The notes beneath the pieces were generated by a model. It was not told the origin of the DNA and did not search any database. It saw nothing but the letters and a program-made list of their open reading frames with translations. From an uncultured Vampirovibrio sp. (GTDB lineage Bacteria > Cyanobacteriota > Vampirovibrionia > Gastranaerophilales > Gastranaerophilaceae), in the NCBI GenBank assembly GCA_910584405.1, contig CAJUAL010000005.1, forward strand, positions 92,987-156,986: a DNA stretch of 64,000 nt. Reading direction: 5' to 3'. A program made the translations under genes and the position numbers. Positions 59,449 to 64,000 of the stretch are shown piece by piece. Position 1 is the stretch's first letter. Each line of letters opens with the position of its first letter.

Positions 59449-60316
59449 AGTCTTCGATTTTTATTGTCTCATTTTCTATTCTCGCAACGGCTCCGTATGG
59501 AACTGTTGCTTTTGTTTTACCATGAGATATAGGAAATATTCCTGCAACAGGAAGTCCTAAATTGTTGAAAAAATCATCTAAAAAGTCTTGATTATCGATG
59601 TTTAAAAATTCACCAAGCGCAACTCCTGCTATATTATTTCGAAATTTTTCAATATTAAGAAGTTGCGTAAAATATCTGTCTATTTTGTAAACGGGTTCTC
59701 CGATATCTTCGACGAAAAATATGAATTTTTCATCAGGAATAAAATCCTGTCCGCAAAGAGAAACAATTGTTGCAAGGTTTCCGCCAAAAAGTATGCCTGA
59801 AACATTTGCTGAGGTACCATTATTTGCGCTCAGAGTACATTTACCTTCAGTCAGAGTTTCAAAAAACGAATTTATTGTAAAATCATCTGACTTTGCTTGT
59901 CCGAAATCTCCTTGTGCCATAGGGCCTGAAAATGTAATTAATCCCGTTTTCTTTAAAATCATAGCTGATAGTGCCGTTATATCAGAGTAGCCGCAAAAGA
60001 TTTTAGGGTTATTTTTTATAAGTTCATAATCAATCTTATTAATAAGTCTGATTGCACCGTACCCCCCGCGGGCACAGATTATTGCTTTTATTTCTTTATC
60101 CGCAAATGCGTTGTGTAAATCTTCAAGTCTTTCTTCATCGCTTCCGGCAAGGTAATTTCTGCATTTATCAATGTTTTTACCCAATCGAACTTTAAACCCC
60201 GATTTTTCAAAAAAACATACCGTTTTTTTTATCTTTTCCATATCGACTTCGCCTGACGGTGCAATAATTGCAATAGTGTCGCCTTTTTTTAATTTCTCAG
60301 GTTTAATTAAGTTCAT
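59438..60316 (-). CDS. LD-carboxypeptidase (peptidase S66 family)
   Basis: A 292-residue enzyme of the LdcA/MccF family. It trims the terminal D-alanine from tetrapeptides in peptidoglycan recycling, or in MccF-like members cleaves peptide antibiotics. Features: IAIIAPSGEVDMEKI, GGYGAIRLINKID, the nucleophile Ser in FCGYSDITALSAMIL, GGNLATIVSLCG and the C-terminal HGKTKATVPYGAVA. There is no signal peptide, so it is cytoplasmic, which favours recycling. A weak AAAGGG precedes the ATG. It is divergent from dnaX with 42 bp between. Confidence 0.88.
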   Translation of the reverse strand: MNLIKPEKLKKGDTIAIIAPSGEVDMEKIKKTVCFFEKSGFKVRLGKNIDKCRNYLAGSDEERLEDLHNAFADKEIKAIICARGGYGAIRLINKIDYELIKNNPKIFCGYSDITALSAMILKKTGLITFSGPMAQGDFGQAKSDDFTINSFFETLTEGKCTLSANNGTSANVSGILFGGNLATIVSLCGQDFIPDEKFIFFVEDIGEPVYKIDRYFTQLLNIEKFRNNIAGVALGEFLNIDNQDFLDDFFNNLGLPVAGIFPISHGKTKATVPYGAVARIENETIKIEDFMA

Positions 60317-60340
60317 AAATTACCCTTTTTGATTATTATT

Positions 60341-60349
60341 TGCTATAAT
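60341..60349 (+). promoter_or_regulatory. extended -10 promoter of dnaX
   Basis: TGC-TATAAT ends nine bases before ATG 60359, predicting a leader of about three bases. Confidence 0.5.
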
Positions 60350-60358
60350 TACTATATC

Positions 60359-62227
60359 ATGGAAAAGAATTATATACCTTTATATCGCAAATACAGACCA
60401 CAGGCGATTGAACAAATTGTTGGTCAGGAACATATTAAAAAAGCACTTGCAAATGCTATAGAAATGGATAGAATTTCTCATGCTTATCTTTTTACGGGTC
60501 CTCGTGGTACCGGTAAAACTTCAACTGCAAGAATTTTTGCAAAATCATTAAATTGCGAAAAAGGGATGACTCTTTCTCCTTGTAATGAATGCGAAAATTG
60601 TCGAAATATTACTAATTCGATTCCGATAGACGTAATAGAAATAGACGCTGCAAGTAATCGTTCGGTTAACGACGCTGATGAAATTATTCAAAAAGTAGCT
60701 TTAGCACCTGTAAGAAGCCGTTATAAGATATATATTATAGACGAAGTCCACATGCTGACCAATCAAGCCTTTAACGCTTTGTTAAAGACCCTTGAAGAAC
60801 CTCCGAAAAATGTTATTTTCATACTTGCGACAACAGAAGTTCACAAGGTTCTTGATACAATAAAAAGCCGCTGCCAAAGGTTTGATTTTAAACGTATTAC
60901 GACAGATGATATTGCAAAACATCTTCGATACATCTCTGAGTGTGAAGGTATAAATATAACAGATGATGCGCTTAAATTAATTGCTCAAAACTCCGCAGGA
61001 GGAATGCGTGACAGTATTGCGTTACTTGATCAATTAAGTGTTCTTAATTCGACACAGGAAGCTATTTCTGTTGATGATATAAATAATTTACTTGGAAGGC
61101 TCTCTTTTGACTCCTTGACCGCATTATTTTCAGCAATCGCTTCTTCTAACCAAAATGAAGCTTTAAGTGTTTTAAATGATATTTATAACCAAGGTAATGA
61201 ACCTACTCAAATTTTGTCAAATTTGCTTGAATATCTTAGAAATTCACTTATTATAAAAACTATCGGCTCAGAGGTTTCAAATGCAGTTGTGCAACTTAAC
61301 GATGAGCAATCCAAAAAGCTTGCTGAAAAGTTAAAGTCTGTGGAATCTCATCAAATAGTGTCATTAGTCGATAAGTGTGCAAATTATATAAAAGAATTAA
61401 AACTTACAACAAATCCAAAACTGTGGCTTGATGTTGCAATATTAGATATGTCAAATTTGGTTGAAAATACTAAGCTAGAAGATTTACAGAAAAGATTGTC
61501 CGCACTTGAATCAGGTGAGGGTGTTAAAATGGTTAATGTTTCTGCATATAATACTCCTCCTGCACCTGTTAAAAAGCCTGAAGTTATGCGTCCTGTTAAG
61601 CCTGCTGTCCTTAACCAGACTCAAGAAGTTAAACCAGCCGCAGCTAAAACTGTTGAATCTGCTCAATCAATAACTGAGGAAGAGGTGCTGTCAGCCCCTG
61701 TTCCAATGTCAAAACCTGCCGAAGTTAATAATTTGAAAGCCTCATGGGGAAAATTGCTTGAAAATGTTTCAAGTTTCCCTTCTCGTGCAATTTTAAAGCA
61801 ACAGGCGCTTCCTGTTAAAATTACGGCAGATGAGGTTATTATATCGATTAAAAATCCTAGTTGGTTAAAACAATTTGGTGCAGACGGTTCAAAGCATAAT
61901 TTTATTGTTGATGCCGTTAAATCAATGTATGGTAATGCTAATAAAGTTATTGTAAGGGCTCCTGAGTCAGGTGATGATGCTATAAGAAAAGAGGTTTCAA
62001 ACGGAAACTCTGATGATGAGGCTCCTGCCCCTGCCCCTGCTCCTTTAAACGAAACTCCTGTTAAACAGCCTAAAAAAGAGCCTGAAATAACGGCGCAAGA
62101 AGTAAAAGAAGTTGTTGAGATAAAACAACAAACTACTCTTGCTAAGCCAAAAACAGGTGAAGCAATGTTTCATTCCGATACTGTAAATAATGTAATGGAC
62201 TTATTTGAAGGCAAATTCATCGAATAA
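60359..62227 (+). CDS. dnaX: DNA polymerase III subunit tau/gamma
   Basis: Clamp-loader ATPase and replisome organiser, 622 residues. The AAA+ region (1-220) has Walker A TGPRGTGKTSTA, the zinc module CNECENC with its fourth Cys upstream, Walker B YIIDEVHML, sensor LATTE and the SRC arginine finger. The clamp-loader collar follows (220-375). The C-terminal part has a Pro/Ala/Val-rich linker and a domain (SWGKLLENVSSFPSRAILKQ) resembling the tau C-terminus. No convincing frameshift signal was seen, so only the long form is predicted. The ATG at 60359 has no ribosome site. It is followed at once by the strong promoter at 62238. Confidence 0.94.
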   Translation: MEKNYIPLYRKYRPQAIEQIVGQEHIKKALANAIEMDRISHAYLFTGPRGTGKTSTARIFAKSLNCEKGMTLSPCNECENCRNITNSIPIDVIEIDAASNRSVNDADEIIQKVALAPVRSRYKIYIIDEVHMLTNQAFNALLKTLEEPPKNVIFILATTEVHKVLDTIKSRCQRFDFKRITTDDIAKHLRYISECEGINITDDALKLIAQNSAGGMRDSIALLDQLSVLNSTQEAISVDDINNLLGRLSFDSLTALFSAIASSNQNEALSVLNDIYNQGNEPTQILSNLLEYLRNSLIIKTIGSEVSNAVVQLNDEQSKKLAEKLKSVESHQIVSLVDKCANYIKELKLTTNPKLWLDVAILDMSNLVENTKLEDLQKRLSALESGEGVKMVNVSAYNTPPAPVKKPEVMRPVKPAVLNQTQEVKPAAAKTVESAQSITEEEVLSAPVPMSKPAEVNNLKASWGKLLENVSSFPSRAILKQQALPVKITADEVIISIKNPSWLKQFGADGSKHNFIVDAVKSMYGNANKVIVRAPESGDDAIRKEVSNGNSDDEAPAPAPAPLNETPVKQPKKEPEITAQEVKEVVEIKQQTTLAKPKTGEAMFHSDTVNNVMDLFEGKFIE

Positions 62228-62237
62228 TTTTAAACAC

Positions 62238-62266
62238 TTGAAATATTATAAAAACAGATGTATAAT
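62238..62266 (+). promoter_or_regulatory. promoter of the surface protein gene
   Basis: TTGAAA, exactly 17 bases, TATAAT, 11 bases after the dnaX stop. The predicted transcription start is near 62273. Confidence 0.7.
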
Positions 62267-62272
62267 ATATCT

Positions 62273-62529
62273 AAGAGGATATATAGTATTTCAAAATGTA
62301 AAAAAGTCCCCCAAAGAGTTAAAGAAACGTGAAAGATAAGCCGATAAAGAAATCGGTAGAGAAATATTACACCAAAATATTTAAAATGTGATAAATGTCT
62401 TGAAATAAGTAATTTTAAGCTGCAATTTAAATTATCATAATCACTTCAATAGGGTAAAAACCCTTGTATTCACTTAATTCCAAAGAATACATCATTTTAA
62501 ATAAAATGATGTATAAAAAACGAGGTGAT
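62273..62529 (+). promoter_or_regulatory. long (about 257-base) structured 5' leader
   Basis: Between the promoter and the start codon there is no open frame of note but several hairpins: CCGAT/ATCGG near 62340-62356, AGGGT/ACCCT near 62451-62464 and a 12-bp stem at 62487-62514. It does not match any riboswitch class I know. The length is unusual here, where most genes have leaders under 40 bases. Confidence 0.45.
62487..62514 (+). repeat. 12-bp hairpin just upstream of the ribosome site
   Basis: ATACATCATTTT / AAAATGATGTAT with an AAAT loop, followed by six A and then GAGGTGAT (62522-62529). The stem is AT-rich and lies seven bases from the ribosome site, so it could affect initiation, for example as a thermosensitive or stabilising structure. 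Confidence 0.5.
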
Positions 62530-64000
62530 ATGATGAAGATGATTAGAAAGAATAGTATAAGATTATTATCAACTGCTGCATTAATTGCTTCTGTAATGAT
62601 TATTGCTATTCCGTCAGATGCAAATGAAATTTATATTGAAAGTGATTTACAATTTATAGATGATAATAAATATGATCCAACTCCAACTTTAGATAAAATG
62701 GGCTTAAAGAGTGATTATAATTTAGAAGAATTTGTTCCTGATAATATTGAAAATCTTCCGAATAATTCTATTGTAAACTATGAGTTAAAAAACGTTATAA
62801 AAAGTGATAATTATATAAAATTTAATGATAAAGAGTTAATTCCTCATTATTATAACATATCTATAAATAATAATCGAACTCCAATCTCTAATACTGATAT
62901 TATTGATTTTTTTACTGGTGATATTATTAATTCTCACGAAATTAATAACGCAGGTACAATATCAAATGTTATAGGTGATTTTATTAATAATACAGGTACC
63001 AGAACTAAAGGTGGAGCTATATATAATACAGGAACAATAACTAATATTAAAGGTAATTTTATAAATAACTTTACAACAAATGGTGCTGCGGCAATTGAAT
63101 CTACAGCTGGAGCTGAAATAACTAATATTGATGCGAATTTTATTAATAATTCAGCAAAAGGTAGTGGATATGTTGTTGGCGCTGCAATTGAAAATGGTGG
63201 TCATATTGGAACAATAAAAGGTAATTTTATTGGGAACCGCATATGGTCAAATAACTCTTATGCTTCAGGTGGGGCAATAAGAAATAATGGTACTATTGAT
63301 AAAATTGAAGGTAATTTTATCGGGAATAAAGCAAATGGAAATGTTGTTTATGGGGCAGTGCTAAGAAATGATGGTATTATTAAGTCAATTAATGCTAATT
63401 TTATCAGAAATATAGCTACATCTAATAATATTCAGGGCGGTGTAATAAGAAATAATGGTACTATCGATAGTTTGATTGGTAATTTTATTGAAAATGAGGC
63501 AAATGGTGGTTATGCTTCTGCAATTAATAATGGTAAAATTGGATATTTGAAAGGTAATTTTATTCGTAATAAATCTATAAGTACAAGCAATATTGGCATG
63601 TGGGGAGCAACATTGACTATTACTGTTACTGGAGAATTAATTGGTAATTTTATTGAAAATGGTGGGGAAACTGACACTTCAACTATTCACGGAGGTGTCC
63701 TATCTGGCTCTATTGGAACTTATGATGAATCTACAGGATTATTAAATGGAGGTATTGTTAATTCAAATTTTATAGCTAATTATGCAAAAACTAAATCTGG
63801 CGACGCCAAGGGCGGCGCAATCTACACCTCAAAAGACCTAAACATTATAGCAGACAACGGTAGTTCAACCTTCAGCGGCAACTACACCCAGGTAGGTGAC
63901 GAGAAAGACGACAACGCAATATATATGGATAATGCAGACGCAAGCTTAAACTTCCAACTAAAAAACGGCGGAAGTATCGTAATGAAAGATAACATCCGCG
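62530..64000 (+). CDS. partial secreted surface protein with beta-helix-type repeats (runs off the window)
   Basis: At least 490 codons, open to the window edge. The ribosome site GAGGTGAT fits ATG 62533 slightly better than 62530; both are in frame. A signal peptide (LLSTAALIASVMIIAIPSDA) is followed by a poorly structured segment and then repeats of about 35-40 residues around the theme GGAI-N-GTI-I-GNFI-N. The repeated Asn/Gly/Ile units resemble Pmp-like or autotransporter passenger beta-helices. From about 63799 codon choice switches sharply to C-ending codons, and the sequence becomes GGAIYTSKDLN and SSTFSGNYTQVGDEKDD, a module style seen in autotransporters. The C-terminus is not visible, so a membrane barrel cannot be confirmed. 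Confidence 0.8.
   Translation, partial: MMKMIRKNSIRLLSTAALIASVMIIAIPSDANEIYIESDLQFIDDNKYDPTPTLDKMGLKSDYNLEEFVPDNIENLPNNSIVNYELKNVIKSDNYIKFNDKELIPHYYNISINNNRTPISNTDIIDFFTGDIINSHEINNAGTISNVIGDFINNTGTRTKGGAIYNTGTITNIKGNFINNFTTNGAAAIESTAGAEITNIDANFINNSAKGSGYVVGAAIENGGHIGTIKGNFIGNRIWSNNSYASGGAIRNNGTIDKIEGNFIGNKANGNVVYGAVLRNDGIIKSINANFIRNIATSNNIQGGVIRNNGTIDSLIGNFIENEANGGYASAINNGKIGYLKGNFIRNKSISTSNIGMWGATLTITVTGELIGNFIENGGETDTSTIHGGVLSGSIGTYDESTGLLNGGIVNSNFIANYAKTKSGDAKGGAIYTSKDLNIIADNGSSTFSGNYTQVGDEKDDNAIYMDNADASLNFQLKNGGSIVMKDNIR

Noticed and set aside
62060..62100. Programmed frameshift in dnaX making a short gamma form
   Set aside because: The run near CCT AAA AAA GAG is not in the frame needed for the A-AAA-AAG slip, and no following stem was evident.
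62340..62420. c-di-GMP or other known riboswitch in the leader before the surface protein gene
   Set aside because: The expected conserved cores (for example the GEMM-type loop motifs) are not there. Only simple hairpins are visible.

Overview
The window looks like chromosome from an AT-rich, anaerobic, probably gut-associated bacterium with a Gram-negative-type surface. Superoxide reductase, ferritin, a two-subunit glycine decarboxylase protein, a HgdB-type CoA dehydratase-activase relative and a split transketolase point to an anaerobe. Two-partner-secretion-type adhesins, a Wzx-like flippase, a WecG/TagA transferase and a type IV prepilin with an A/FTLAE cleavage site point to a diderm surface. 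My best guess is Gastranaerophilales (Melainabacteria/Vampirovibrionia). This is inference from gene content and style, not a placement. Nearly all genes are vertical-looking housekeeping genes; the accessory material is in the surface-protein genes.

Layout. 1-8300: an XRE regulator, peptidyl-tRNA hydrolase, a TPR protein, a NupC transporter, RibF, FabI and a large alanine-rich coiled-coil protein. 8348-19176: a surface-protein island on the minus strand, with a small secreted PilZ protein followed by two giant haemagglutinin-type adhesins. Each adhesin ends in a PilZ domain with intact c-di-GMP motifs, and one carries 80 Asp-Ala repeats. 19366-24543: flippase, RimO, a U32 peptidase-family protein and an isochorismatase-like hydrolase. 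24549-28343: a minus-strand operon of transketolase C-half, FtsE, FtsX and a degenerate receiver-GGDEF protein. 28592-38139: a HEAT-like protein, two PlsC acyltransferases, a phosphohexomutase, ArgS, a secreted PLD-family protein and a YdjC deacetylase. 38199-46638: a GT2 transferase, the SRP RNA, desulfoferrodoxin, ferritin, a receiver-PAS-kinase with its LuxR-type regulator and a secreted partner, a GIY-YIG protein, NAD kinase and FtsZ. 46729-53527: secreted proteins, tRNA-Leu(CAA), WecG/TagA, transketolase N-half, a giant prepilin and a YhcH protein. 53528-62227: MiaA, a membrane protein, the CoA-activase relative, GcvPB, a sigma factor, a universal stress protein, LD-carboxypeptidase and DnaX. 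62530 to the end: a truncated beta-helix-type surface protein behind a long leader.

Two themes recur. First, c-di-GMP-type domains appear in odd places: three extracytoplasmic PilZ domains and one GGDEF domain without its signature, in the ftsEX operon. Second, about ten genes have no Shine-Dalgarno sequence and instead have a -10 box, usually extended (TGn-TATAAT), placed 6-9 bases before the ATG. This implies leaderless or nearly leaderless mRNAs, including two divergent pairs that share about 45 bp of intergenic DNA.
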